A DNA stretch of 47,991 nucleotides from an uncultured Peptoniphilus sp. GTDB lineage: Bacteria > Bacillota > Clostridia > Tissierellales > Peptoniphilaceae. Every line of letters starts with the position of its first letter. The stretch's first letter is position 1. The notes below the pieces were generated by a model. The model was not told the origin of the DNA. It saw only the letters and a list, made by a program, of their open reading frames with translations, and ran no database searches. The translations under genes and the position numbers were made by a program. The stretch is from the NCBI RefSeq assembly GCF_946998875.1, contig NZ_CAMQAY010000009.1:1-47991 (forward strand). Direction: 5' to 3'. Below are positions 25,695 to 34,092 of this stretch, piece after piece.

Positions 25695-25738
25695 CTAATT
25701 TATTTACTTTTAATTTTTTTAGCTTCAAGTTTATTCTC

Positions 25739-26218
25739 TTAAGTGTCCCACTGCAAGAATAAGATTTCGCCCTTTTCTTCGTCTATTATGAGGGCAATGA
25801 AGTTGCCATATATATTATGAAAGACATTGTCAGATGTTGCTTTAAAGTAAACTTCATTATTTAAATCAATAGAAGTGTCAAAGCCTCTCTTCATAACTGC
25901 ATTAAGGCAAGTATCGATTTGAGAAAGTTTATTGTCATCCCCTTTAACTTTATAGTCTTCTAGGTCATTTTCTATCTCTTTTATATCAGCTTTGTCTACA
26001 GAAAATAAAATTGCAGCTTCCCCGTCTCCGTGAAAGTCTGGCTCTTTATAAAGCTCTCTTACTCTCTTTACGCTTTTAGGAAAGCTTATGCCAAAATCAT
26101 TTTCCACTTCTTTTACTGATTGGTCTCTACTATCTGAAAGTAAAAATAAAAGAGGAATGGCTGCCAGAAAAATTATAGACATTATAATTAAAACTCTTTT
26201 AAATTTTTTATCACTCAT
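25739..26218 (-). CDS. Membrane-anchored protein of unknown function
   Basis: 159 residues with one N-terminal helix (about 8-27) preceded by MSDKKFKR, then a charged extracytoplasmic-type domain with KEVENDFGISFPKS and a C-terminal GNFIALIIDEEKGEILFLQWDT. I choose ATG 26218, five bases after AAGGTGA; the in-frame GTG/ATG at 26227/26224 overlap that site. The gene overlaps the end of the HTH gene by eight bases, so they are cotranscribed. Family not recognised. Confidence 0.65.
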   Translation of the reverse strand: MSDKKFKRVLIIMSIIFLAAIPLLFLLSDSRDQSVKEVENDFGISFPKSVKRVRELYKEPDFHGDGEAAILFSVDKADIKEIENDLEDYKVKGDDNKLSQIDTCLNAVMKRGFDTSIDLNNEVYFKATSDNVFHNIYGNFIALIIDEEKGEILFLQWDT

Positions 26219-26429
26219 CTTCATCACCTTGGTACCTTAAAATATCGCCTACATCACAATTTAAAACTCTGCAAATTTCTGAAAGTGTGGAAAATCTTAT
26301 GGCCTTGGCCTTATTTGTCTTTAAAATCGAAAGATTGGCTATGGTTATGCCAACTTGCTCAGATAATTCTGTAAGAGACATTTTATTTTTTGCAAGTTCC
26401 ACATCTAAATCAACAATTATTTTTCCCAT
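26211..26429 (-). CDS. YozG-type helix-turn-helix regulator (Cro/CI)
   Basis: 72-residue Xre-family regulator: MGKIIVDLDVELAKNKMSLTELSEQVGITIANLSILKTNKAKAIRFSTLSEICRVLNCDVGDIL; the HTH spans about 22-45. This small type is regularly found beside DUF2975 membrane proteins, as here. Start set at ATG 26429, preceded by GAGGTGGACC; the longer frame from 26441 overlaps the upstream stop and lacks a ribosome site. The target is unknown; autoregulation likely. Confidence 0.85.
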   Translation of the reverse strand: MGKIIVDLDVELAKNKMSLTELSEQVGITIANLSILKTNKAKAIRFSTLSEICRVLNCDVGDILRYQGDEDE

Positions 26430-26437
26430 GGTCCACC

Positions 26438-26908
26438 TCAAATCGTCAGATCATTTTCTTCTTTTAGGGCGATTCCTTCTTTGATCAAATCACAAAGTAG
26501 AAGAAAAATTTGTGCAATTAACATGGCAACAATTGCTCCCCCTATAAAAATTAGGTTGGTAATTGACCCATCTAGGTTAAAATTTGTGTAAATTATGGAA
26601 AGAATTGAAAGGAAAAAAATTCCTATAAAGGAAAGGGCTATGACTTGAAGGTCAAATAACATTCCTCTCTCAAAAATTTTGCCATCACCATATTTTTTTA
26701 GGGCAAAAAGTCCAAATAGAAGGGCAAAAATTAAGGCTAATATTATTCCCTGGCACAAAATTAGCATGGGATACTTCATATTCATGAACATTGGATAAAT
26801 TTTTGCCATAAAGCTAGACAATTTTATCAGCCCATAAAATCCTCCTGCCAAAATAAATAGGGCAATGAAGAGGAGCCCGCCAATAAATTTTACTCGTAAT
26901 GATTTCAT
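26438..26908 (-). CDS. DUF2975-family membrane protein
   Basis: 156 residues, four membrane helices (about 9-30, 47-70, 87-108, 117-142), ending in the family-typical ALKEENDLTI. DUF2975 proteins are partner genes of YozG-like HTH regulators in Firmicutes; the pair is thought to act together, but no molecular role is established. Start ATG at 26908 with GGGAGGTTATT. First gene of a three-gene operon. Confidence 0.85.
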   Translation of the reverse strand: MKSLRVKFIGGLLFIALFILAGGFYGLIKLSSFMAKIYPMFMNMKYPMLILCQGIILALIFALLFGLFALKKYGDGKIFERGMLFDLQVIALSFIGIFFLSILSIIYTNFNLDGSITNLIFIGGAIVAMLIAQIFLLLCDLIKEGIALKEENDLTI

Positions 26909-26928
26909 AATAACCTCCCTTTTCTAGG

Positions 26929-26957
26929 AGTATATCACTTTATTTAATGAATTACAA
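26929..26957 (-). promoter_or_regulatory. Promoter of the DUF2975 operon
   Basis: Minus strand TTGTAA (26952-26957), 17 bases, TATACT (26929-26934); the start codon is about 20 bases on. The AT-rich TTATTGATAAACGATAAATAA upstream (26960-26985) is an imperfect dyad. Confidence 0.6.
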
Positions 26958-27045
26958 TAATTATTTATCGTTTATCAATAATTTATTAGGCGAGGTAAAT
27001 TTTTATTCTTACAATTTAAATCCTTGGCATTAATAATTTAAGGCA

Positions 27046-27083
27046 TAAAAAAAGTCTGCAGGAAAACCCACAGACCTTTTTAG
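27046..27083 (-). terminator. Terminator of the coiled-coil gene
   Basis: Minus strand GTCTG-TGGG-TTTTCCTGCAGAC: outer stem GTCTG/CAGAC plus an inner GG/CC, followed by TTTTTTT. Confidence 0.75.
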
Positions 27084-27100
27084 GAGAAGATTCTTATATT

Positions 27101-28321
27101 TTATTTTGCCTTAACTTGTGCCTTTAAAGCAGCAAGCTCTTTTTTCATTTCTTCAACTTCTTTTTTAAGAGCTGAATCAGTTTCAACTTTTGCCTTTTCT
27201 TCTTTTAATTTTGCAACTTCTTCCTTAAGAGCCTTAATTTCTTTTTCAGAATCGCTCTTTATCTTGTTAACTTTTCTATCTAGGCTTGATTTAGCTCTCT
27301 TTGCATCGTCAAGTCCCTTAGTAAGTCCTTCAACTTGGTCCATGAATTTTTCTGCATCGCTAGCAGTTGCAATTGGAAAATCTTTTAATCTTTCTGCAAC
27401 TTTTTCCATGTAAGATTTTTTGTTTTTTTCAACAATATCTAAAACTTCTTGAGCTTTTTCCTTATATTCATTAGAGTTTACAAGTTCTCTATAAGCTTTC
27501 TCAAAATTATTCATGTAGAATTTGAAGAAATCTGCAAAATCTTCTAGTGAAGCTTCAGATTCAAGTCCATTGATATAAGCTCTTTGAGCCTTTAAAGCTG
27601 TTTCTTGATTTTTCTTTTCTAGGAATAAATTAAAATCTAAAAGTTTAAGTTCAAGGTCAAGATAATTTTGAAATTCCCTCTTTGACTCTTCCTTATCTTC
27701 TGGACTTACGCCAATAGTTGGCATTTCAAAAATCTTGTCCAAAATTCCTTGGTAAAAATCTTTTACATCTGCAACTAATAATTCTGGTCTATTTTCTATT
27801 GCTTTTTCATAAAAATCAATAGACTTTTTAGAATTTTCTATGGCAGGTCTTATAAATTTTTCCAAGTTAAAGTTTTCAAGAACTCTGTAATAGCTATCTG
27901 GAATTAGTTTGTAGAAATATTTTTTAGACATTTCAACTAATTCGTCGCTATAAAGTTCAAATAACTCAATTAATTTATTTTGAGCTGAAACAAGATCTAA
28001 GTCCTTATAAAAATCGCCATAAGCAAGGTAAAGTTTGTTCAAAAATTCCATATTTTTGTTGTAAGAATCCAAAGATTCCTTGTAGCCAGGAACTTGTGCG
28101 AAGAAATCTTTAAAATTATTTTCAAAATTTTCATTGATTTCTCTGTAGTCCTTGAAAAAGTCCATTGGATTTTTAAAGTTGTTTACAAACATATTTCCAC
28201 CAAAAGGTTTGAAATCTCCAAACTTAAAAGATTCCATAAATTTGCTATAAGCTTCCTTTTGATTTTCAAAAATATTTTTTTGCATTTCCATCATATCTTC
28301 AAAAAAGTTTTTATTTTCCAT
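27101..28321 (-). CDS. PhaE-like / phasin-like coiled-coil protein
   Basis: 406 residues, no signal peptide or membrane helix. N-terminal amphipathic Phe/Asn/Met-rich region (MMEMQKNIFENQKEAYSKF and repeats of F-x2-F), a central helical domain with EKAYRELVNSNEYKEKAQEVLDIV and PIATASDAEKFMDQVEGLTKGLDDAKR, and a C-terminal coiled coil (about 335-406, alternating Lys/Glu heptads). The middle resembles PhaE, the non-catalytic subunit of class III PHA synthase (Pro-x-Ala-x-Asp-x2-Glu near a Leu-rich end), or a granule-binding phasin. No phaC is near. Assignment is tentative; a scaffold protein is also possible. Confidence 0.45.
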   Translation of the reverse strand: MENKNFFEDMMEMQKNIFENQKEAYSKFMESFKFGDFKPFGGNMFVNNFKNPMDFFKDYREINENFENNFKDFFAQVPGYKESLDSYNKNMEFLNKLYLAYGDFYKDLDLVSAQNKLIELFELYSDELVEMSKKYFYKLIPDSYYRVLENFNLEKFIRPAIENSKKSIDFYEKAIENRPELLVADVKDFYQGILDKIFEMPTIGVSPEDKEESKREFQNYLDLELKLLDFNLFLEKKNQETALKAQRAYINGLESEASLEDFADFFKFYMNNFEKAYRELVNSNEYKEKAQEVLDIVEKNKKSYMEKVAERLKDFPIATASDAEKFMDQVEGLTKGLDDAKRAKSSLDRKVNKIKSDSEKEIKALKEEVAKLKEEKAKVETDSALKKEVEEMKKELAALKAQVKAK

Positions 28322-28381
28322 TTTTTTCCTCCTCTTAATACTATTCCACTAGTATTTGTCTTTAATATTTTGCTTTACTGT

Positions 28382-28410
28382 ATTATAACGACAAAAGTTC
28401 TCCGGGTCAA
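28382..28410 (-). promoter_or_regulatory. Promoter of the PhaE-like gene
   Basis: Minus strand TTGACC (28405-28410), 17 bases, TATAAT (28382-28387). Downstream in the leader is AATACTA-GTGGAA-TAGTATT (28338-28357), a dyad that could be an operator or hairpin. The remaining stretch 28411-28650 is AT-rich without a gene. Confidence 0.8.
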
Positions 28411-28652
28411 ATAATGACTACCTTTTCCTGCAAAATAATTTAAATTTTACAAATTTATTACCCACCTATTACTGTTTTTGTATTAAATTCTTTTCGTATT
28501 ATAATGATACCCACTTAAAGCATTAATTATTTATAATTCGTAACATATTTTACTTAATTCAAACTTTTAGTAACTTTGTTCTTTTTATTTATAAAAAATG
28601 TTCATCCTTTCTCTGTTTTACAACCTTCCTTTATAAATTCCAGCCACTATGT

Positions 28653-28658
28653 TATAAT
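28653..28658 (+). promoter_or_regulatory. Extended -10 promoter of the LRR gene
   Basis: TGT-TATAAT (TG at 28650-28651); the -35 (TTTATA, 28630-28635) is weak. GGGGGAGG ribosome site follows at 28682-28689. Confidence 0.55.
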
Positions 28659-28700
28659 ATATGTAAGAAAAAATTTATGTAGGGGGAGGACATACATATT

Positions 28701-29294
28701 ATGGAAAAACCTTGGGAGTTTGACGATTTTATATTTGATGGCGATGTGCTAAAGGGAATGACAAGAAAGGGCAAAGACAAAGTCAAAAATGAACAATTAT
28801 TTGACATGGTAGTGCCTACTGAAGGACCAGATGGAACTAAGATAAGAGTTATTGGAGAACAATGCTTCTTCAGAAGAAAACTTAACTCAGTTGTAATTCC
28901 TGAAACTGTTGAAGAAATTAGGTACGAAGCTTTTGGCGTTAACAACTTAACTGAAGTTGAAATTCCAGATTCAGTAAAAAAATTAGATGCTTACGCATTC
29001 TACAGAAACAAATTAACTGATGTTAAAATGCCTGAAAAATTAGAATTCATTGGCGACAATGCTTTTTCTCTAAACGAAATTGGCGAAATTGAAATTCCTG
29101 ACACAGTTGAATTTATCGGAGTAAGTGCTTTCTACAAAAACAAACTTACTGAAGTTAAATTACCAAAAAATATTAAAGAAATTGACATGTATGCTTTCAG
29201 AAAAAATAATATAATGGAAGTAGAAGTGCCATCTGGAATGGAAAAATTGGATGACAGAGCATTTGAAGAAAATGTTCTTGTTAAAAGAGACTAA
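28701..29294 (+). CDS. BspA-like leucine-rich-repeat protein, apparently cytoplasmic
   Basis: 197 residues made of about five LRR_5 (BspA/TpLRR) repeats of about 23 residues, each of the form LTEVEIPDSVKKLDAYAFYRN (Ile-Pro then Ala-Phe). Residues 1-45 are a non-repeat lead-in. There is no signal peptide or anchor, unlike typical BspA-type surface proteins. LRR_5 domains mediate protein binding; partner unknown. GGGGGAGG ribosome site, ATG at 28701. A single gene with its own terminator. Confidence 0.85.
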   Translation: MEKPWEFDDFIFDGDVLKGMTRKGKDKVKNEQLFDMVVPTEGPDGTKIRVIGEQCFFRRKLNSVVIPETVEEIRYEAFGVNNLTEVEIPDSVKKLDAYAFYRNKLTDVKMPEKLEFIGDNAFSLNEIGEIEIPDTVEFIGVSAFYKNKLTEVKLPKNIKEIDMYAFRKNNIMEVEVPSGMEKLDDRAFEENVLVKRD

Positions 29295-29307
29295 TAAAAA
29301 AAATTAC

Positions 29308-29341
29308 AAAAGACTGTTGCTACGATGCAACAGTCTTTTTA
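29308..29341. terminator. Bidirectional terminator
   Basis: AGACTGTTGC-TACGAT-GCAACAGTCT (29311-29336), flanked by A-run left and T-run right; between the converging LRR and acyltransferase genes. Confidence 0.9.
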
Positions 29342-30388
29342 TTTTGCAAATATTTTATTTTTAATAAATCTTAAGCTTATTGATGTCACAAGTGAAATTA
29401 TAAATATTAAAATAATTTCTCCCAATGCAATAAAAACTTTTTCTGGTCCCTGAAAGTTAATGTAGGTCAATTTGTGGATGCTAAGAAAATCTAAAAAAGC
29501 AACATGAATTATATAGATGACAAAAATATTTTGGGAAACTAATTTTAAAAAGGCTTTAAACTTTTCATTTTTTAAATTTATCTTCATTCCCGTCCCAAAA
29601 ATTCCGAATGCCAAGCCAAATATTAAAATATTGTTGCTGTGCCAAGTAAATAAATTTATTTCCTCATGACTTGTCATGAATATTGTAAGGACAAGTAACA
29701 AATAGGAAAGGATAAAGACAGCAATATAAAAAAATATATTTTTTTTAATTATTTCCCTCTTATATTTTTTAAAGTAGGCGCCTAGCAGTGCATAAAATAC
29801 ATAATTGTAATGACCACTTAGCTCATAGGACTTTATAATTTTTAGACCCTTTAAATCAAATAGGTTTACCAAAAATACTAGGCTAAGGGCAAGAAAAATC
29901 CAAGCCTTTAATAAGTATTTAAGCTCGCCATTTTCCCTTCTGACTAAAAAATTTCCCGCTGGAGCAAAAACATATATTAAAATTATTATAAAAATGTAGT
30001 AGAGATGAGTCTTAGTGTTTCCATCCATTAAATCATTTTTCATGGCAATAAAATCTATTTGACTGTGATAGTAATATTTAATGTAGAGGCAGGAAAGAAA
30101 TCTATAAAAAATTTCTGCCAGCATAAAAAACAAGAGAAACTTAAAAATGTCTCTTAAAATCTTTTTTGTATTTATATAATCTCTGGTGTAGAGAAGATAT
30201 CCGCTTGCCATTGAAAAAACTGGCACGCAAAATCTAAAAAAGGATCCTACAAGTATAAAAAACTTTGAGGAACTTGAGCCCACTTCATAATTTGCTCCTG
30301 GTGCAAAAACATGTATTGAAATAGTTGCAATAATTGCAAAAAATTTTATTAAATCTAAATTGTAATCTCTTGTAGATATTTTCTCCAT
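29339..30388 (-). CDS. Acyltransferase-3 family membrane protein
   Basis: 349 residues with about ten membrane helices. N-terminal RDYNLDLIKFFAIIATISIHVFAPGA has the family's Arg-x3-Asp...Lys-x9-His pattern (catalytic His candidate at about residue 26), and FSMASGYLLYTRD the usual second motif. Such enzymes O-acetylate cell-surface glycans or peptidoglycan, moving acyl groups across the membrane. The acceptor is not predictable from context. AAAGGAATAAGC before ATG. Confidence 0.85.
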   Translation of the reverse strand: MEKISTRDYNLDLIKFFAIIATISIHVFAPGANYEVGSSSSKFFILVGSFFRFCVPVFSMASGYLLYTRDYINTKKILRDIFKFLLFFMLAEIFYRFLSCLYIKYYYHSQIDFIAMKNDLMDGNTKTHLYYIFIIILIYVFAPAGNFLVRRENGELKYLLKAWIFLALSLVFLVNLFDLKGLKIIKSYELSGHYNYVFYALLGAYFKKYKREIIKKNIFFYIAVFILSYLLLVLTIFMTSHEEINLFTWHSNNILIFGLAFGIFGTGMKINLKNEKFKAFLKLVSQNIFVIYIIHVAFLDFLSIHKLTYINFQGPEKVFIALGEIILIFIISLVTSISLRFIKNKIFAK

Positions 30389-30473
30389 AGCTTATTCCTT
30401 TAATTAATTTAATTTAATTCTATCACATAGACTTTCTTTTACAAAGACGACTTTACCCTTAAATTTTCAAAAA

Positions 30474-30499
30474 AAGACGCCCATTATCAGGCGCCTTAA
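30474..30499 (-). terminator. Terminator of hgdCAB
   Basis: Minus strand AAGGCGCC-TGATAATG-GGCGTCTT (one G-U pair) followed by TTTTT, after the hgdB stop. Confidence 0.85.
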
Positions 30500-30519
30500 A
30501 ATTTATTTTATTAAATTTA

Positions 30520-31668
30520 TTACATTCTATTAAGTTGAACCATTTCGTTAAATGTTTCAAGTTGAGTCTTAACTTGACCGAAGTCAGTCATTTGTTGGTC
30601 ATAACCCATCTTAATTAGTGGAATGCCAGCTTTTTCGTAAGCTTTCTTTAGTGATGGATATTCCATTTCTTCTGTATCGTTAAATGTCATCATGAATAAT
30701 AGACATCCGTCAGCATCGTTATCAAGTGCTAGGTCAACAACATATTTTGGTCTCTTCCAAATATCTGGGTCGTAAAGAATTGGGTCTTCGTCCATTCTTG
30801 CAAATTGATCAGCTAGAGCCATGTATGGATCTTCTATTGAAGTGTCAACATCAACTTTAAATCCTCTTGATTCACTTGCAACATCATCTGCTACTACGCA
30901 AATATTAAAGTTGTCAAGAACTTCAAGAAGTGCTGGGTTGTCAGTTATGATACCAGAAGTAACAACTCTTGGTCCTGTGCATTCTTCTTTTGGCATTGCC
31001 TTTAATGCTTCGATTAGTTCTTTAAGCATCTTGTTGTGTTCATCTTTAAGCATGTGGAAAGAAGCCTTTAATACATTACATCTATCAGATGCCTTAATTG
31101 TCTTTGAGTAATCTCCACATAATTTAACAAATTCTCTCTTAAGAGCTCTGTTTTCGTTATAAACTTCGAAAGCTTTCTTTAAGTTTTCGTCAGTGATTTT
31201 AACGCCACAAACTTCTTCTAATCTTTCAGCAGCTTGTTTAAAGATTTTTGCATTGTAAGTTTTACCAAAATCTTCTTTTCTATGTTGTGCGTGGTTTAAA
31301 AATACCATAGGAATTTTTCTACCAACAGAAACTTTATAGTTTTGAGAGAAAGGTCTTAGTGTGTCATCAAGAGTAGTTACCATTGATGCGCTAAGTCCGT
31401 CAAGAGAACCGTCAAGACCCATTTCCAAACATCTTAAAGCTAGTGAATAGTAAAATGTTGGGAAGTATTCTTTTGCCTTGTCAATAGGTCCTTGTCCGCC
31501 CCATACTCCGTAAGGAACAAGTCCGCCAGCATAAATAATTTCTTCAGGTGCATAGTAAGGGAAAACTCCGACAACTTTTTTGCCTTCATCAAGGTATTTG
31601 TCAATTTGTTCTCTTCCATTTTCTGCAATATGTTTAAATTCTTTTAATAATTCTTTTATATCAGTCAT
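30520..31668 (-). CDS. hgdB: (R)-2-hydroxyglutaryl-CoA dehydratase, beta subunit
   Basis: 382 residues; with HgdA forms component D, the iron-sulfur enzyme that syn-eliminates water from (R)-2-hydroxyglutaryl-CoA to give (E)-glutaconyl-CoA by a ketyl-radical mechanism. HgdB family features: GVFPYYAPEEIIYAGGLVPYGVWGGQG, LDGLSASMVTTLDDTLRPFSQN, and C-terminal GCLLFMMTFNDTEEMEYP. Length equals the Acidaminococcus protein. Last gene of hgdC-hgdA-hgdB, 12 bases after hgdA. Confidence 0.96.
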   Translation of the reverse strand: MTDIKELLKEFKHIAENGREQIDKYLDEGKKVVGVFPYYAPEEIIYAGGLVPYGVWGGQGPIDKAKEYFPTFYYSLALRCLEMGLDGSLDGLSASMVTTLDDTLRPFSQNYKVSVGRKIPMVFLNHAQHRKEDFGKTYNAKIFKQAAERLEEVCGVKITDENLKKAFEVYNENRALKREFVKLCGDYSKTIKASDRCNVLKASFHMLKDEHNKMLKELIEALKAMPKEECTGPRVVTSGIITDNPALLEVLDNFNICVVADDVASESRGFKVDVDTSIEDPYMALADQFARMDEDPILYDPDIWKRPKYVVDLALDNDADGCLLFMMTFNDTEEMEYPSLKKAYEKAGIPLIKMGYDQQMTDFGQVKTQLETFNEMVQLNRM

Positions 31669-31680
31669 TTTGCACCTCTA

Positions 31681-33000
31681 TTAAATTGTAGTCTTAGACC
31701 AGTCAGTTTCTTTAGTGTTTTCGAAATTAGTGTAGATTTCTTCGCCCTTAGCAATTCTATCTGCTTTTCTTTCATTCATAATTTCTACTAAACCTTGAAC
31801 TCTAGTCTTATATTGTTCTTCAGAGAAGTTTCTTTCATCAGCTTGGTCACCGTCAAAGTGAACTACTGGAATGTCAAGGTCTTCTCTCCATCTTCTTTCG
31901 ATTTCAGGCATTGCTCCTGACCATGGTTTACATGATCTGTTGTAGTTAACAAGTGCTCCAGAAACTCCGTTTTCCTTAGCCATTGTTTCTCTCCATTCAA
32001 CACCGTCTTCGATACATACTGAACAAGGTGCCTTACAGTAAGCTGCAGCCATTTCTCTAACAGTTGTATATTGGAAACCAAAAGCAGGTGCGTAAACAAC
32101 AGCAGTTACGTTAACGCCATTTTGTTTTAGTGGTTCAAACAAATGTCTTAGTCCTGGCCAGCAAGGGATACCTTCAAATAGAATTCTGTGTTCTTCTGGA
32201 TATTCCCAAGTAGAAGTTCCTTCTCTAACTGATTGTTCATATTCAGCTGCTAGAAGTTCGAAACCTTCAGCTGCGTCAATTTCACATCTTGCAGCAACGA
32301 TGTCTGCCATGTGGTTGAATAAATCAAATCCAGAAAGTGGAGATGGTTCATAAGCCATGTAAGAACAAGCTTTAAGCCATGCAGCAGCAGTTCTATTTGC
32401 AATTTTACAAGCTTCTTCAAATTTCTTTTCATCAAATTTCTTTCCAGTTAATTTTTCAAGTTGGTGAATAGCATATTCGAATTGTCCCATTAAGTAATCA
32501 ACTTTTTCTTCAGGTACATCAACAGTGTTTTGGAAAGGAATGTCAATCATAATCATTGGAATATTGTGCATTCTTGCAATGTTTTCGTACCATTTAGTCA
32601 TCATGTTACAGATGTTGTTACAGCAAAGAACGAAGTCTGGTTGTGGCATCTTTCTTGAGTCAGTTGGTTCTCCAGCTGCGTAAGCAAGAGAAATTCTTGC
32701 GTAACCACAAATGTCGTTATCATATCCCATATCTTCAGCTGTTTGACAAAGTCTTAAACCGTCTTTTTTAGCTGCAGTTGTAGCTGCGTGGTTTTCTGGA
32801 TATACAGCGTGTAGTCCAAATGCCTTTGCAAGTTCAATAGGGAATTTAGATGATGACCATCCAACTAGTTCTCCTCTTTTCTTAGCATCCCATGCTGCCC
32901 CATAAACTCTATCTACTACATTTCTTAGAGCTTGAGCAGCAGGAATATGTCCTTCGATTGGTCTTGGTTTTTTACCAGGTATTTTTTGAATTTCAGCCAT
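31681..33000 (-). CDS. hgdA: (R)-2-hydroxyglutaryl-CoA dehydratase, alpha subunit
   Basis: 439 residues, partner of HgdB in component D. Starts MAEIQKIPGKKPRPIEGHIPAAQALRNVVDRVYG; the conserved DFVLCCNNICNMMTKWYE carries cysteines of the type that bind the [4Fe-4S] cluster, and APAFGFQYTTVREMAAAYCKAPCSVCIEDGVEWRE later holds more cysteines. Oxygen-sensitive cytosolic enzyme. Order hgdC-hgdA-hgdB with 20- and 12-base gaps is that of Acidaminococcus fermentans. Confidence 0.96.
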   Translation of the reverse strand: MAEIQKIPGKKPRPIEGHIPAAQALRNVVDRVYGAAWDAKKRGELVGWSSSKFPIELAKAFGLHAVYPENHAATTAAKKDGLRLCQTAEDMGYDNDICGYARISLAYAAGEPTDSRKMPQPDFVLCCNNICNMMTKWYENIARMHNIPMIMIDIPFQNTVDVPEEKVDYLMGQFEYAIHQLEKLTGKKFDEKKFEEACKIANRTAAAWLKACSYMAYEPSPLSGFDLFNHMADIVAARCEIDAAEGFELLAAEYEQSVREGTSTWEYPEEHRILFEGIPCWPGLRHLFEPLKQNGVNVTAVVYAPAFGFQYTTVREMAAAYCKAPCSVCIEDGVEWRETMAKENGVSGALVNYNRSCKPWSGAMPEIERRWREDLDIPVVHFDGDQADERNFSEEQYKTRVQGLVEIMNERKADRIAKGEEIYTNFENTKETDWSKTTI

Positions 33001-33020
33001 AGTTTACCTCCTAAAATAAA

Positions 33021-33842
33021 TTATGCATTAGCTTTTTTATTAGCTTTTAACTTTTCCAATTTACATTTTTGATAACCAAATAGTGCAGCTCCTAGAGCAC
33101 CATTTAGTTGACATAGTGGTGAAGTGTGTATTTTATGTCCAGTGTTTTCTTCGAGAGCTCTAACCATGCCTTTATTAAGAGCTACGCCACCAGTAAATAC
33201 TACATCATCATTAAGTCCAACTCTCTTGGCAAGAGAACCAACTCTTGCAGCTATGGAGTCGTGAATCCCCTTAACTATATCTTCAATCTTCGTTCCACTT
33301 GCAAGTTGTGAAATAACTTCTGATTCAGCAAAAACTGTGCAAGTAGAGGAAATACTTACATCTTTTGTAGATAATTTATCTAACTCTTCAAGCTTAGAAA
33401 CATCAACTTCAAGAACCTTTGCAATTACATCTAAGAATCTTCCTGTACCTGCAGCACATTTATCATTCATAACAAAGTTTTCAAGCATACCATTGTCTCC
33501 AATTTTAAGAGCCTTGGCATCTTGTCCGCCTATATCAATGATTGTGCGAACATTTGGGAATAAGAAGTAAGCACCCTTAGCATGACAAGAAAGTTCAGAC
33601 ATTTGAAAGTCAGCTTCTTCAAGAGCTGACCTACCATAGCCAGTAGCCATTACATAAGAAATGTCTTCCCTTTTCATGTTAGCATTTTTTAGAGTCTCAC
33701 TAATAGTTCTAGATGGACCACTAGTTCCTGCTCCAACATCAATAACTGAAGTTGAAATAATTTCTTTGCCATCCTTTAAAATAATACTCTTTGAGGCAGT
33801 TGAACCAATATCAACTCCCATTGTATAAATAGCTTCTGCCAT
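33021..33842 (-). CDS. hgdC: 2-Hydroxyglutaryl-CoA dehydratase activator (archerase)
   Basis: 273 residues, ASKHA-fold ATPase, homodimer with one shared [4Fe-4S] cluster that injects an electron into HgdAB on ATP hydrolysis. N-terminal GVDIGSTASKSIIL phosphate loop; cluster cysteines Cys129 (MNDKCAAGTGRFL) and Cys168 (STCTVFAESEVISQLA), positions agreeing with the family; adenosine motif FTGGVALNKGMV. Extremely oxygen-sensitive. It has its own strong promoter (33886-33914), separate from the gct/gcd genes upstream. Confidence 0.97.
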   Translation of the reverse strand: MAEAIYTMGVDIGSTASKSIILKDGKEIISTSVIDVGAGTSGPSRTISETLKNANMKREDISYVMATGYGRSALEEADFQMSELSCHAKGAYFLFPNVRTIIDIGGQDAKALKIGDNGMLENFVMNDKCAAGTGRFLDVIAKVLEVDVSKLEELDKLSTKDVSISSTCTVFAESEVISQLASGTKIEDIVKGIHDSIAARVGSLAKRVGLNDDVVFTGGVALNKGMVRALEENTGHKIHTSPLCQLNGALGAALFGYQKCKLEKLKANKKANA

Positions 33843-33885
33843 ACAATCTCCTCTTTAGTTTAAAATTAATATCTTACTCTTCTTA

Positions 33886-33914
33886 ATTCTACTATACTTA
33901 TGTATCTTTGTCAA
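33886..33914 (-). promoter_or_regulatory. hgdCAB promoter
   Basis: Minus strand TTGACA (33909-33914), 17 bases, TAGAAT (33886-33891). The 250-base gap 33843-34092 holds this promoter, a 13-bp perfect palindrome TTACTAATAGTAA (33997-34009) and the gcdA terminator; no gene. Confidence 0.85.
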
Positions 33915-34024
33915 AAATCACAAGCCAAGATACTTGAAATTACAAGGCTTTTAGAGCTTTTATGATTTACTATTTATTACTTTTAAAAAGTATATTTTAC
34001 TAATAGTAAGTAAATAAACAATGA

Positions 34025-34063
34025 ACAAAAATATTGGATAATCCTTTTTAAGATTATCCAATA
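34025..34063 (-). terminator. Terminator after gcdA
   Basis: Minus strand TATTGGATAATC-TTAAAAAG-GATTATCCAATA, 12-bp perfect stem, then TTTTTG. It splits the gcd/gct operon from hgdCAB. Confidence 0.88.
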
Positions 34064-34092
34064 AGTTGTCATATTTTATATTATTTTTAATA

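Noticed and set aside
33997..34009. Palindrome TTACTAATAGTAA as a defined operator
   Set aside because: It lies 85 bases upstream of the hgdC -35 in very AT-rich DNA, where such palindromes arise by chance; kept only as a note in the promoter entry.
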